Of a stretch of DNA of 64,000 bases, positions 43,683 to 52,363 are shown piece by piece. The stretch comes from Bin55 sp965203735 (GTDB lineage Bacteria > Pseudomonadota > Gammaproteobacteria > Pseudomonadales > Azotimanducaceae): contig OZ241909.1 in NCBI GenBank assembly GCA_965203735.1, forward strand, positions 1,240,001 to 1,304,000. The letters run 5' to 3'. The notes below the pieces were generated by a model that saw only the letters and a list, made by a program, of their open reading frames with translations, searched no databases and was not told the DNA's origin. Made by a program: the position numbers and the translations under genes. How positions within the stretch are numbered: position 1 is the stretch's first letter; each line of letters begins with the position of its first letter.

Positions 43683-43901
43683 AGTTCTATCACTCGCTTC
43701 GAGTTTCTTGGCTGTAACGTTCACTTGAATGTGGATTCGAATCTAAGTGCTTGCCGTAGGTTTGCAGCCTAGAAAAAGATTGCCACAATCCAAAATGGAT
43801 ATTTCTCTTGAAGAGCGCGGCTCGGAGCTCATACAGACGAGCGACCAAGTAGGACAAGAAGTATCGAGAGTAAGCGAGTCTCGCTTTTGTGGTTCGAAGT
43901 A

Positions 43902-45206
43902 CTAGCTCACACCTTGCGTGACAGTGTCTACGGCCGCAGATAGAGCTTCGACCATGGTGTCTAAGTGCGATTCATCAACCGTCATCGGGGGACCCATCAA
44001 GACCACGTCTCTGACAATTGAAGTTCCTGCACCATAAAAATGAACGCCATTGTCGAATGCAGTCTTGATGACTTTCGCGGTTACGTTTTCTTCAATCGGA
44101 TACCGTTCCAGTGTCGAACGATTCCTGACAATCTCGATGGCTTGTAGCAATCCCTTGCCACGACACTCCGCTACATGGGGGTGGTTCGAAAAAGCCGCTT
44201 GCAGCTTTGACTCCAAAACCTTACCCATCTCTTGAGTACGTTCCACTAGTCGCTCCTCGTCCATGATCTCCAAGACCTTGCATGCCGCAGCACAAGCTGG
44301 GGCAAACGATCCGTAGGTGTGAAACATCACGCTGAATCCTGGTGCTTGTTCAATGGGTTCGGCTACCTTGTCGGTAGAGAACAGTGCATTCAATGGAGAG
44401 TATCCAGCAGTTAGACCTTTCCCGCTCACGAAGATATCGGGTTCAAAAGGCCAATGCTGATAGCCAAAGAGCAACCCTGTACGACCAAATCCTGTCATGA
44501 TTTCGTCAATGATGAGAAGAATGTCGTACTTGTCACACAGGGCTCTTGCACCTTCCCAATAGCCATCCGGTGGAACCATCGCACCCCCGCTAGCCCCTGC
44601 AATCGGTTCTGCAAGAAATGCCGCTATCGTGTCAGGACCTTCCTCGAGGATCGTGCTTTCCAACTCGTCCAAATAGAACTGAGTAGGATCGCTGCTCTCG
44701 CAGCGCAGGGTGTATGGGGTAGGAGCAACCGGAAATTTTTGAAGCGTGTGCTTTACGCCGATTTTGCGAGATTCGTGCCCACCGATGGAAATCGTCGCAA
44801 ACGTTGTGCCGTGGTAGGAAATGTCGCGACCAATGATCTTGGCCTTGTTCGGTTTACCTTGAGCTGAGTAGTGCATGACCGCAATGCGCATCGCCGCTTC
44901 GATCGCTTCCGAGCCGCCGCAAGTCAAGTGGACGCGGGTGAACTCTGGCCGCAACCATTTTGCGGTTAGAAGATCCACGAGATCCTCACGTTCGTCGCAG
45001 TGCCACGGTGGCAGTACGTAGTCCGTTTTTAGTGTTGCGTTCCGGACAACATCCGCCACTTCAGTTCGCCCGTGACCGATGTTGCAAACTATTGCGCCAG
45101 CTGCACCATCCAGAATTTGACGACCTTCCTTCGTGTAAATATAGACACCTTCCGCTCGGGAAATATGCGTGGGCTTACCGTTCTGTAAGAAAGGCCAATT
45201 TGACAT
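43902..45206 (-). CDS. Class III PLP-dependent aminotransferase
   Basis: 434-residue fold-type I transaminase (omega-aminotransferase group). It has LDGAAGAIVCNIGHGRTEVA at the N-terminus, CGGSEAIEAAMRIA at the PLP-phosphate site, the aspartate in LLIIDEIMTGFGRTG, and the PLP lysine at 263 (FVSGKGLTAGYSP). Such enzymes act on beta-alanine, GABA, polyamines or similar amines; the substrate is not predictable. It diverges from the APH-like kinase gene. Confidence 0.92.
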   Translation of the reverse strand: MSNWPFLQNGKPTHISRAEGVYIYTKEGRQILDGAAGAIVCNIGHGRTEVADVVRNATLKTDYVLPPWHCDEREDLVDLLTAKWLRPEFTRVHLTCGGSEAIEAAMRIAVMHYSAQGKPNKAKIIGRDISYHGTTFATISIGGHESRKIGVKHTLQKFPVAPTPYTLRCESSDPTQFYLDELESTILEEGPDTIAAFLAEPIAGASGGAMVPPDGYWEGARALCDKYDILLIIDEIMTGFGRTGLLFGYQHWPFEPDIFVSGKGLTAGYSPLNALFSTDKVAEPIEQAPGFSVMFHTYGSFAPACAAACKVLEIMDEERLVERTQEMGKVLESKLQAAFSNHPHVAECRGKGLLQAIEIVRNRSTLERYPIEENVTAKVIKTAFDNGVHFYGAGTSIVRDVVLMGPPMTVDESHLDTMVEALSAAVDTVTQGVS

Positions 45207-45459
45207 TGGAGATGCTCGTGGACTATGGGGAGAATGAGAAGGCTAAGTCTATCACCGCGAGCGGTTGCCAAAGAAACTCTAGAGTGCAATTTCTCGTATT
45301 GTTATGCAACGAAATTCATAGTCCTCGATAGGACCAACCAATTGCTTGAAGTTTGACGATGGACAGCGGCGATTCGGCATATTGAGTAGCATTAGAGCAA
45401 CGGACGCTAGGAGTCCAGCTTGAACTGGACAGTTTAGGCAGAGGAGCTTCACAAAAAAC

Positions 45460-46479
45460 ATGTCTGAAGTTGAAGGAATTGAGTATCGGAGCGTGTGTCG
45501 ATGGATCGTTGAACACGTTCCGTCTGTTGAGCCACCTCTCGATTTCTCGTTAATCGCTGGAGGGCACTCCAATCTGACGTTTCGTTTTGTTGACTCGAAA
45601 GACGATGCATATGTACTTCGACGCCCTCCGCTCGGACACGTCCTTCAGAGCGCGCATGACATGGGACGTGAGTACCGAATCATTTCTGCCTTGGAAGATA
45701 CCCGAGTTCCTGTACCCAAGACATACGGACTCTGCGAGGACGCAAGCGTCAATGGGTCCTCCTTCTACGTCATGGACTTTATCGAGGGAAGTGTTCCGCA
45801 CAACGCTGATGTCATGAGCGAACTCTCTGACGACGAACGCCAGGCTTTTGGGACTCACGTGATTGAAGTGCTTGCTCACCTTCACCTAACCAATCCCGAC
45901 GATGTGGGTCTTGGACAGCTTGGTCGTAAGCAAGGCTATATCGAGAGGCAGCTCAAACGTTGGACGCAACAGTGGGAAGCAACTAAGACTCACGAGATTC
46001 CTGACATGGACGAAACACTACGTCTCCTCCATGCAAAGCATCCCGAGCAGATTGGCGCATCAATCGTACATGGCGACTATCGTCCCGGGAACATGATTAT
46101 CCGTGATGGTTCCATGGCTGCTCTTTTGGATTGGGAACTGTGCACTCTAGGAGACCCCTTGGCTGATGTTGGTTATCTCTTAAACAATTGGGGAGAACCT
46201 ACAGATTCACCGACCGACGGTTCGCCGACCAGCATCGGCGGGTTTCCATCGCGTACTGAGATTTGTGAACAGTACGAGAAACTTACGGGAAGAAGCCTTG
46301 CTCAGATTAGCTACTATCGAGCATTCTCTCATTGGCGTTTAGCTGCCATTGCACAGGGTGTTTACAAGCGTTACTTGGTTGGAGCAATGGGAGATCAAGA
46401 GTTTGACTTGGAAAAGTATCAATTGGGAATCGTCGCGAAGGCAAAGGCAGCGCGTGAAATGCTTGAGGTGAGTGCTTAG
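45460..46479 (+). CDS. APH-family phosphotransferase (ACAD10-N-like)
   Basis: 339-residue kinase-fold protein of the aminoglycoside phosphotransferase superfamily. It contains FSLIAGGHSNLTFRFVDSKD, the catalytic loop IVHGDYRPGNMIIRDG and the metal-binding LLDWELCTLGDPLADVGYLL. Its nearest relatives in pattern are the 'phosphotransferase family' proteins found next to acyl-CoA dehydrogenases, and the N-terminal kinase region of ACAD10, which act on hydroxyacyl compounds rather than drugs. Antibiotic resistance should not be assumed. GAGGAG upstream. Confidence 0.87.
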   Translation: MSEVEGIEYRSVCRWIVEHVPSVEPPLDFSLIAGGHSNLTFRFVDSKDDAYVLRRPPLGHVLQSAHDMGREYRIISALEDTRVPVPKTYGLCEDASVNGSSFYVMDFIEGSVPHNADVMSELSDDERQAFGTHVIEVLAHLHLTNPDDVGLGQLGRKQGYIERQLKRWTQQWEATKTHEIPDMDETLRLLHAKHPEQIGASIVHGDYRPGNMIIRDGSMAALLDWELCTLGDPLADVGYLLNNWGEPTDSPTDGSPTSIGGFPSRTEICEQYEKLTGRSLAQISYYRAFSHWRLAAIAQGVYKRYLVGAMGDQEFDLEKYQLGIVAKAKAAREMLEVSA

Positions 46480-46673
46480 TACTAAGTTTTGCGAGAGCAA
46501 CTCTTTCGCAGCTACATGACGAATCTTCAAGCAATCCCTTCGTATTTTCGGAAGCACGAATGGGCTATAGTGAATTCGAAGCGTTTGGCTGTATGTCCGC
46601 GAAAAGGTAATCGATATACGCATCCAGAATCGTTTTAAAATGCGTGACTGTCACCTGTCATGCGACGGGTTGT

Positions 46674-46949
46674 GTGAGAGTTCGACATAAGCAACTTCGA
46701 AATCTTGTCCAGAACGGGAATTCGGCGGGGCTTCCACCACAATTGGTTGGCCGGATCGAACGCATCGTGGCACTATTGGATGTTGCGATGAATCCTTCTA
46801 ACCTTAATGGATTGCTGGGACTTGACCTGCATCCGCTACGTGGATAGCTTCAAGGATTTTGGAGTGTTAGAGTATCTGGGAACTGGAGAACCATTTTTCG
46901 TTTTGAAAGAACAGAAGTCGTCGATGTCGATTTAGTGGACTATCACTGA
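46674..46949 (+). pseudogene. higB: HigB-type toxin gene interrupted by an in-frame amber codon
   Basis: The frame starting near GTG 46674 encodes a RelE/HigB-type mRNA interferase. Before the break: VRHKQLRNLVQNG and LLGLDLHPLRG. At 46845-46847 a TAG interrupts the frame. Reading continues without shift into LQGFWSVRVSGNWRTIFRFE and VVDVDLVDYH, ending at TGA 46947-46949, exactly the HigB C-terminus. A single G-to-T change of GAG (Glu, as in the usual 'HPLKG-D/E-L' motif) would explain it. The truncated product would lack the catalytic second half. It lies directly upstream of higA. Sequencing error or suppression cannot be excluded. Confidence 0.85.
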
Positions 46950-46967
46950 GGCTTCAAGGTAACTGTT

Positions 46968-47246
46968 GTGTGTGATAAAAATACTAGCGTCACAATGCTG
47001 ACACCCCCTCATCCGGGTGGGATTATTCGAGATAGTGTAGAGGCTGAAGGATGGACTGTAACTGCAACGGCGAGCAAGCTTGGCGTTGGACGACAGACAC
47101 TGTCAAGACTACTCAACGGGCACAGCGGAATGTCTCCTTCGATGGCCTTGGCACTTGAAAGAATAGGTTGGAGTAACGCACCGTTCTGGATGCGATTACA
47201 GGCGAGTTGGGAATTAGCGCGAGAGAGAAAGAAACAAGCTGCTTAG
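46968..47246 (+). CDS. higA: HigA-family antitoxin
   Basis: 92-residue helix-turn-helix antitoxin (XRE type). The family opening is seen in MLTPPHPGGIIRDSVEAEGW and the DNA-binding helix in ASKLGVGRQTLSRLLNGHSG, followed by SPSMALALERIGWSNAPFW. The start is GTG 46968 or ATG 46995. It follows the disrupted higB by 18 bases in the usual toxin-first order. With the toxin broken it may persist only as a DNA-binding regulator or be decaying; its own frame is intact. Confidence 0.88.
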   Translation: MCDKNTSVTMLTPPHPGGIIRDSVEAEGWTVTATASKLGVGRQTLSRLLNGHSGMSPSMALALERIGWSNAPFWMRLQASWELARERKKQAA

Positions 47247-47616
47247 ATCGTAGATTTGTCTGCCCGTCTGGAAAGCACCAAGATTGAGTTGTTGGCTGTC
47301 GATTCTGGTCTGGTGCCGACGCATGCATCATGACACGGCCGCCAATTGGTTGCTCTCAAGGTGAGCGAATTCGATTCCTATGATTCTCGGGTGGGACTAT
47401 CGGGCACCTCGTGACAATTCCTGCAATTGCCTTGTATAGCGACTAGACAGACATAGAGGTTAAAACGGACATTTTTGAATGCGAGTCACCATCTGCATAA
47501 AGCAGAATATAGACCATTCGTGTAACTACACTTGGGAATTGCGGTCTAATTTCGGTGGAAGCCTTCTGTATATGGAGCAACACAGATTCAGGAAAGCAAA
47601 CTGAGTCCAGAGAGAT
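47247..47616 (+). other. Intergenic region between higA and the GPP34-P450 gene
   Basis: 370 bases. Only short frames without recognisable sequence. An AGAGAG stretch precedes ATG 47617. No terminator or palindrome was seen. Confidence 0.45.
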
Positions 47617-49620
47617 ATGGCAAACCTAACCATTACCGAAGAACTGATTGTTCTTTTTGTTGACGAGAACGAGGGATCGTTCGTACACATCGACCCTGAT
47701 CGATTGGATTGGGCGATGGCTGCTGGTGTCATTGCAGATCTCTTGTTGCTCAACAAAATCAGTGTTTCGGGCAACAAACTGTCAGTTATTGATGATGCTC
47801 CAACTGGCGAGTATCTCCTAGATCCGACGCTTTCAGACATAGCTCAAAGCAAACGTGACCGAGACCTGCTCTTTTGGTTGAAGCACACAGCACTTCGAGC
47901 GGAAGTGCTCCGTGACTTGGGGCTTCGACGCCTTGTTTCCTGTGGCGTCTTGCGAGTCGATGAAGACGGAGTCTTCAAGCGTTCTCGGTGGGTGCGGGAC
48001 ACTCGGAAGTATCCAAGTTCCGTTGACTCAAGTGAGACCGAGGTCCGTACTCGATTAATGGAAGTTCTCCTTAGCCGAAACGAGACAAGTCAGAGGGATT
48101 CGACGCTTATAGCGATCGTTGAGGCATGTGACGGATTCAGCGAACTGATGTCAAACGACGAATATCAAGAGATTGAAGCTTCGATTGAAAGCACCATTCA
48201 CTCGGACTCCAATCTGCAATCTCTCGCCGACACTATCCAGCGCGGGATTCGAATGCGTACTCCCACTCCCACTGTGCGCGGATTGCCGGTGATTGGAAAC
48301 ACCATCGAAATGGCGGGAAACGTAGGGCAGTTTCTCACGGAGCAATACCTGAAACTTGGACCCGTGTACCGAGTAAAAGTATTGAATCGGGAATACACCG
48401 TCTTGGCTGGCGCAAATGCCAACAATTTCGTTCATCGTCATGGACGGGACTACCTCCGGTCAAAAGAAACTTGGCAAGACTTTGATCAAGAGTTTGGAGC
48501 GTCCCGGTCAATGGTGAGCGTTGATGGCGACGATCACGTCAAGTTAAGAAAGTGCATGCGCAACGGCTATTCCCAACGTGTCGTCTCCGATCAACTCGAC
48601 AAAGTGGTATCCATTGTCAAGAGAGAGATTGGCAATTCCAAAGACGACAAGCCCCGGCGTGTTCTGTACACCATGCAGCGTCTGGTATCCGAGCAAATTG
48701 GCATTCTGACCACAGGAGTATCGCCTGCGGACTACATTGATGATCTGATTCTCTTTCTCGAAACGATGCTGTTGATTCGAGTCACGAAGGCGCGACCGAG
48801 CTTGGAACTTTCCCGTCCTCGCGTAAACAGGGCTCATCGACGAATCAAAGAATTCTCCCAAAAGGTGATTGAAGCCCACGATCCCCATCTGCGCCAAGAC
48901 AGAAGTCCAGACTTGATCGACATGTGTCTCAAGATGCACCGCGAAGACCCCGCTCTGGTGCCTGAGACCGACTACACCTTGACCACACTGGGTCCGTACT
49001 TTGCTGGCTTGGAAACCGCTGCAGTCGCTACTTCATTTCTGCTCTACGCGATGCTCACACAACCTGAACTGATGGAGCGGTCTAGGGAAGAGGCAGAGCA
49101 GTTCTTTGAAGGACACCTTAACGGAGCATCTGCACTTGCCACATTGGATGTTATTGGTCGAGCCATGATGGAGTCGCTGCGAATGTGGCCGGTTACTCCA
49201 TCAATTGTTCGAACTGTCTCAAATTCCTTCGATTTTGAAGGCTATAGGATTCCTGCAGGTGAACAAGTGATGATCGCGACAAGTGTTCCACATCTCTTGG
49301 AGGAGTATTTCCCGAATCCCACCAAGTTCGATATTGATCGCTATCTACCAGGTCGTGACGAGCATCGCCAGCTTGGAGCATTCGTTCCCTTCGGAGTAGG
49401 TGCACATAGATGCCTTGGCGCAGACTTCGCTCAGCTGCTTGTCATGACGAATATCGCGACTCTCATCCACTTTTTTGACATAGAGATGAGTTCGTCCAAG
49501 TACTCCCTAAAGATCAGGCCCATACCTACACCGCATCCTGATGATGGCTTTAAGGTGTACTTCGAGCCCCGGAAATCCCGTACGAGTCCCAAGAAAGTTC
49601 CTCAAGCTCAGACTGTTTGA
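47617..49620 (+). CDS. Cytochrome P450 with N-terminal GPP34 (GOLPH3-like) domain
   Basis: 667-residue fusion. Residues 1-195 resemble the GPP34 fold: LTITEELIVLFVDENEGSFV, LDWAMAAGVIADLLLLNKIS, then a helical region with LRRLVSCGVLRVDEDGVF. GPP34 proteins bind acidic phospholipids such as PI4P in eukaryotes; bacterial members are little studied. From about residue 210 a full P450 follows: TPTPTVRGLPVIGNTIEMAG, I-helix GPYFAGLETAAVATSF (Glu where Asp is usual), ExxR in MMESLRMWP, and the haem loop FVPFGVGAHRCLGADFAQ with Cys599. The haem part recalls the CYP51-like group. It has no N-terminal membrane anchor; the GPP34 domain may provide peripheral membrane binding. No redox partner gene is nearby. 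Confidence 0.85.
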   Translation: MANLTITEELIVLFVDENEGSFVHIDPDRLDWAMAAGVIADLLLLNKISVSGNKLSVIDDAPTGEYLLDPTLSDIAQSKRDRDLLFWLKHTALRAEVLRDLGLRRLVSCGVLRVDEDGVFKRSRWVRDTRKYPSSVDSSETEVRTRLMEVLLSRNETSQRDSTLIAIVEACDGFSELMSNDEYQEIEASIESTIHSDSNLQSLADTIQRGIRMRTPTPTVRGLPVIGNTIEMAGNVGQFLTEQYLKLGPVYRVKVLNREYTVLAGANANNFVHRHGRDYLRSKETWQDFDQEFGASRSMVSVDGDDHVKLRKCMRNGYSQRVVSDQLDKVVSIVKREIGNSKDDKPRRVLYTMQRLVSEQIGILTTGVSPADYIDDLILFLETMLLIRVTKARPSLELSRPRVNRAHRRIKEFSQKVIEAHDPHLRQDRSPDLIDMCLKMHREDPALVPETDYTLTTLGPYFAGLETAAVATSFLLYAMLTQPELMERSREEAEQFFEGHLNGASALATLDVIGRAMMESLRMWPVTPSIVRTVSNSFDFEGYRIPAGEQVMIATSVPHLLEEYFPNPTKFDIDRYLPGRDEHRQLGAFVPFGVGAHRCLGADFAQLLVMTNIATLIHFFDIEMSSSKYSLKIRPIPTPHPDDGFKVYFEPRKSRTSPKKVPQAQTV

Positions 49621-49896
49621 TTGGTATTTGCCATCGAACTACGTCCTCGTTGCAATTTGGACCCAGTGCGCCCAAACATCTTCGGTTGTTTCATGGACTA
49701 ATCTTTCTAGATAAACCGGTGGACGTATTCTCAAAAATGGGATGAGTACGATTAAGGGGTCGATAATTGGTCTGGTGAGTTCACACTCTCGATCTGTTCA
49801 AATTGACTTCAAAGAACCGAGTTTTAGCGTATCCGCGGAATCTCCAGTGAGAAATTGAACCGACTTCGACGCTACTTGGACGACTCTATCTTCAAG

Positions 49897-51399
49897 TCAC
49901 GGTTCATCGCTGATCTTCACCACTTTGTCCAACATCAATCCAATGGTTTGACCGAGCCTCGCCCTAATTTTGTCGCTCTCAATGTCGTTTTCGCTTCGAC
50001 TAGCACTCCCGCTACTAGAAACGCGTGCGAAAACCTCTATGTCGCCCTCGGGAAACTCGGTCTCGGGCAACATGGTGTCGTTTGCAGATAGAGAAAGCGA
50101 AATCGGCAAGTCGCTCGCTAGGACCCGTTTCACGACCAGAGGAGGTCCCGGCGTATCGATTCGTCTTCCAATGATGAACACCGGCCAGTCGTCTTCAGCT
50201 TTCAAACCTTGGTCCAGTGCAACCGTCACAGCAATCGAGTCGCTAGCCACACTTTCCGTTAATCGCATTGAAACAGTGGCATTTGACGACGGACTTACCC
50301 ATCCACTTTGAATTTGACTCGCTTGGGCGACGTCTGCTACATTCGAACTTGGGGACAGTCGAGCAACTACTGCAACGCGATCAAAAGAAGAGAGATTTCT
50401 CCCGGGAACCATCGACACAATGTCATCCAGTAACAATGCGTAGGTACCAGGGGCGGCATTGGCCCGCCGCACGACAGCAATCGGGGCAGAGCCGTCGTCA
50501 GTGTGTGCGAACACGGTGAGCCATTGGTGGGGAGTTCTTAAGTCTTCGATATGCAGATTTACTCGTATCCCGACATGGTCTGGTTCAAGATTGCTATTGA
50601 CCCTGGACAGGATGGGATCAAAGAGCGCGACGACGCGTTGACCGACTGGTTGTCGAAGAAGCCTCTCGATGTATTCCCGAGCCTCGGGAAAATCACTCAT
50701 TGCATATGATTGGAGTGCAAGTAATTGCAGGATCAATGGATGGTCCGGCACTTGGGCAAGAATGCGATCAACAACAACCTGTGTTTCGTCGGTAATTCTG
50801 TAACCATCAAGTTCGAAAGCCGCTCGAACGCGGTCAACGTCCGAGAGTAGCGAGTTGGTACCTCGTTTCTCAGCCAATTTGTGCTCTCGTACCACACTCT
50901 CAAAATCCTCTTTGATGAAGTAGACATTGATCAAGTAGTTGGTGGACCCCATGTCTCCATGTCTCGACGAATTTCTCGCTTGGAGCAGCTCAATAACCTC
51001 GTCGAGCTCTTCCTCGGTAGAAGCACTCTGAGCTTGATCACGAATACTCTCCAGACGAATAGCGAAGGGATCGCCCCAAATGAAGTAGCCAGCAATAGCA
51101 AGAAATGCAAGAGCTGTGGCCGTTGTATAGGGGAACCAGCCACTTGATGTGCTTGGTGTTTCTGAAGTAGTCTCGGAGCCTACATCGTCGAGCAAGATCA
51201 GATCGATGTCCGATGCTTGTTCTGATTCGTCCGGTTCCGGGGAGACTTGCTCGTCGAAGACATCGGATTTACGTTCTTCGTGGATCGCTAGATTCGCATC
51301 CCGTCGTGTCCACCTTCTTCGTTGGAGATGGTATTTGGCATCAAGGTGGATCCAATACCCAACAATTGCAAGAGCAAGTACGAAGACAAGAAATATCAC
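49897..51399 (-). CDS. ccmI: Cytochrome c biogenesis protein CcmI
   Basis: 500-residue inner-membrane protein that presents apocytochrome c to the haem-ligation complex. An N-terminal helix (MIFLVFVLALAIVGYWIHLD) is followed by a cytoplasmic acidic loop, a second helix (TATALAFLAIAGYFIWG) and TPR-like periplasmic repeats that bind the apocytochrome. A beta-rich C-terminal region (VNLHIEDLRTPHQWLTVFAH) completes it. The GTG start overlaps the ccmH stop (GTGA). Last gene of the ccm run, convergent with the P450 gene. Confidence 0.85.
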   Translation of the reverse strand: MIFLVFVLALAIVGYWIHLDAKYHLQRRRWTRRDANLAIHEERKSDVFDEQVSPEPDESEQASDIDLILLDDVGSETTSETPSTSSGWFPYTTATALAFLAIAGYFIWGDPFAIRLESIRDQAQSASTEEELDEVIELLQARNSSRHGDMGSTNYLINVYFIKEDFESVVREHKLAEKRGTNSLLSDVDRVRAAFELDGYRITDETQVVVDRILAQVPDHPLILQLLALQSYAMSDFPEAREYIERLLRQPVGQRVVALFDPILSRVNSNLEPDHVGIRVNLHIEDLRTPHQWLTVFAHTDDGSAPIAVVRRANAAPGTYALLLDDIVSMVPGRNLSSFDRVAVVARLSPSSNVADVAQASQIQSGWVSPSSNATVSMRLTESVASDSIAVTVALDQGLKAEDDWPVFIIGRRIDTPGPPLVVKRVLASDLPISLSLSANDTMLPETEFPEGDIEVFARVSSSGSASRSENDIESDKIRARLGQTIGLMLDKVVKISDEP

Positions 51400-51821
51400 G
51401 AAGTTAGGTCGCGCAATCGTTCAATTTCTTCGGTCGTAAGAGCGACGGAAGACCTCCTGTCCTTGAGCCGAAGAATGAGCCAAATACCAGCCAATACAAG
51501 AAGAACTGGTGTGAACCAGAGCATTAGGGTCTTAGGTGTCAATCGGGGGTTGTACAGAATGAAGTCGCCGTACCGATCTCGCATGTATGTTCGAATTTCT
51601 TTGTCTGTCTTACCTTCGCTAATCAGTCTGTGCACAGCTCTCCGCAGATCTTGCGCAATTGGAGCATCGGATCCAGCTAGGTTTGTATTGAGACACTTTG
51701 GACAACGAAATTCTTCGATCAGTCTCGAATAGCGATTCGCATCCATTTGAGAATCGAAATGAAAGTCATCCACCCCCACACCGACACTCAGTGCGAGAAC
51801 AAGAAACGCAGATGCAATCAT
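51396..51821 (-). CDS. ccmH: Cytochrome c maturation thioreductase CcmH
   Basis: 141-residue periplasm-facing, membrane-anchored protein that reduces the CXXCH disulfide of apocytochromes. The active site reads EFRCPKCLNTNLAGSDAPIA; the canonical Gln after the second Cys is Leu here. The C-terminal anchor is LMLWFTPVLLVLAGIWLILR. The chosen start at ATG 51821 begins the signal peptide two bases after the ccmG stop; a longer frame from 51866 would overlap ccmG. Confidence 0.9.
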   Translation of the reverse strand: MIASAFLVLALSVGVGVDDFHFDSQMDANRYSRLIEEFRCPKCLNTNLAGSDAPIAQDLRRAVHRLISEGKTDKEIRTYMRDRYGDFILYNPRLTPKTLMLWFTPVLLVLAGIWLILRLKDRRSSVALTTEEIERLRDLTS

Positions 51822-51823
51822 TC

Positions 51824-52363
51824 CTAATCCCAACTCTTGAGGATGGGCGCGATCTGGTTTGTCCAAACTTGCTCTGTTAGTGGACCTACATGTTTGTAGC
51901 GAATAACGCCCGTTGCATCCATCAGAAACGACTCGGGTGCCCCATAGACGCCAAGATCCACACCAAGATCGCCGTTTAAATCAAGAATGCTAAGAGAGTA
52001 GGGGTCACCTAGGTCGAAAAGCCACGACAACGCATCATGTCGGCGGTCCTTGTAGTTGATTCCAATAATCGAAACATCGCCGCGTTCAGCGATTTGGCGC
52101 AAGAGATTGTGCTCTGTCCTACAAGCAATACACCATGAAGCCCAAACATTGAAGAGACGAGGTTCTCCTAGGAGGTCACTTAGCTGAACACTTTCCTGGG
52201 AGTGAAGTGACGGTAGTTCAAACTCAGGAAAGGGTTTGTCAAGTAATGAAGAGGGATGAATGTCATGCCGCCCGATATCGAAACCAATGGTCAAGACAAA
52301 AGCCAAAACAAAGAATCCCAGTAAAGGGCTAACCAGCAAGATTCTTCGTTGTCGACGAGTCAC
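51824..52363 (-). CDS. ccmG: Thiol:disulfide interchange protein CcmG/DsbE
   Basis: 179-residue membrane-tethered thioredoxin that passes reducing power to CcmH or the apocytochrome. An N-terminal anchor (LLVSPLLGFFVLAFVLTIGF) is followed by FELPSLHSQESVQLSDLLGE and the active site NVWASWCIACRTEHNLLRQI; cis-Pro is in GVYGAPESFLMDATG. GTG 52363 is chosen because it overlaps the ccmF stop (GTGA); the frame itself is open further upstream within ccmF. Confidence 0.9.
   Translation of the reverse strand: MTRRQRRILLVSPLLGFFVLAFVLTIGFDIGRHDIHPSSLLDKPFPEFELPSLHSQESVQLSDLLGEPRLFNVWASWCIACRTEHNLLRQIAERGDVSIIGINYKDRRHDALSWLFDLGDPYSLSILDLNGDLGVDLGVYGAPESFLMDATGVIRYKHVGPLTEQVWTNQIAPILKSWD

Noticed and set aside
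45460..46479. Aminoglycoside resistance gene
   Set aside because: Kinase motifs fit the broad APH superfamily, but the pattern (LLDWELCTLGDPLADVGYLL) is that of the ACAD10-like metabolic group.
47365..47385. TTCGATTCC reminiscent of a tRNA T-loop
   Set aside because: No 7-bp acceptor stem or anticodon arm could be paired around it.
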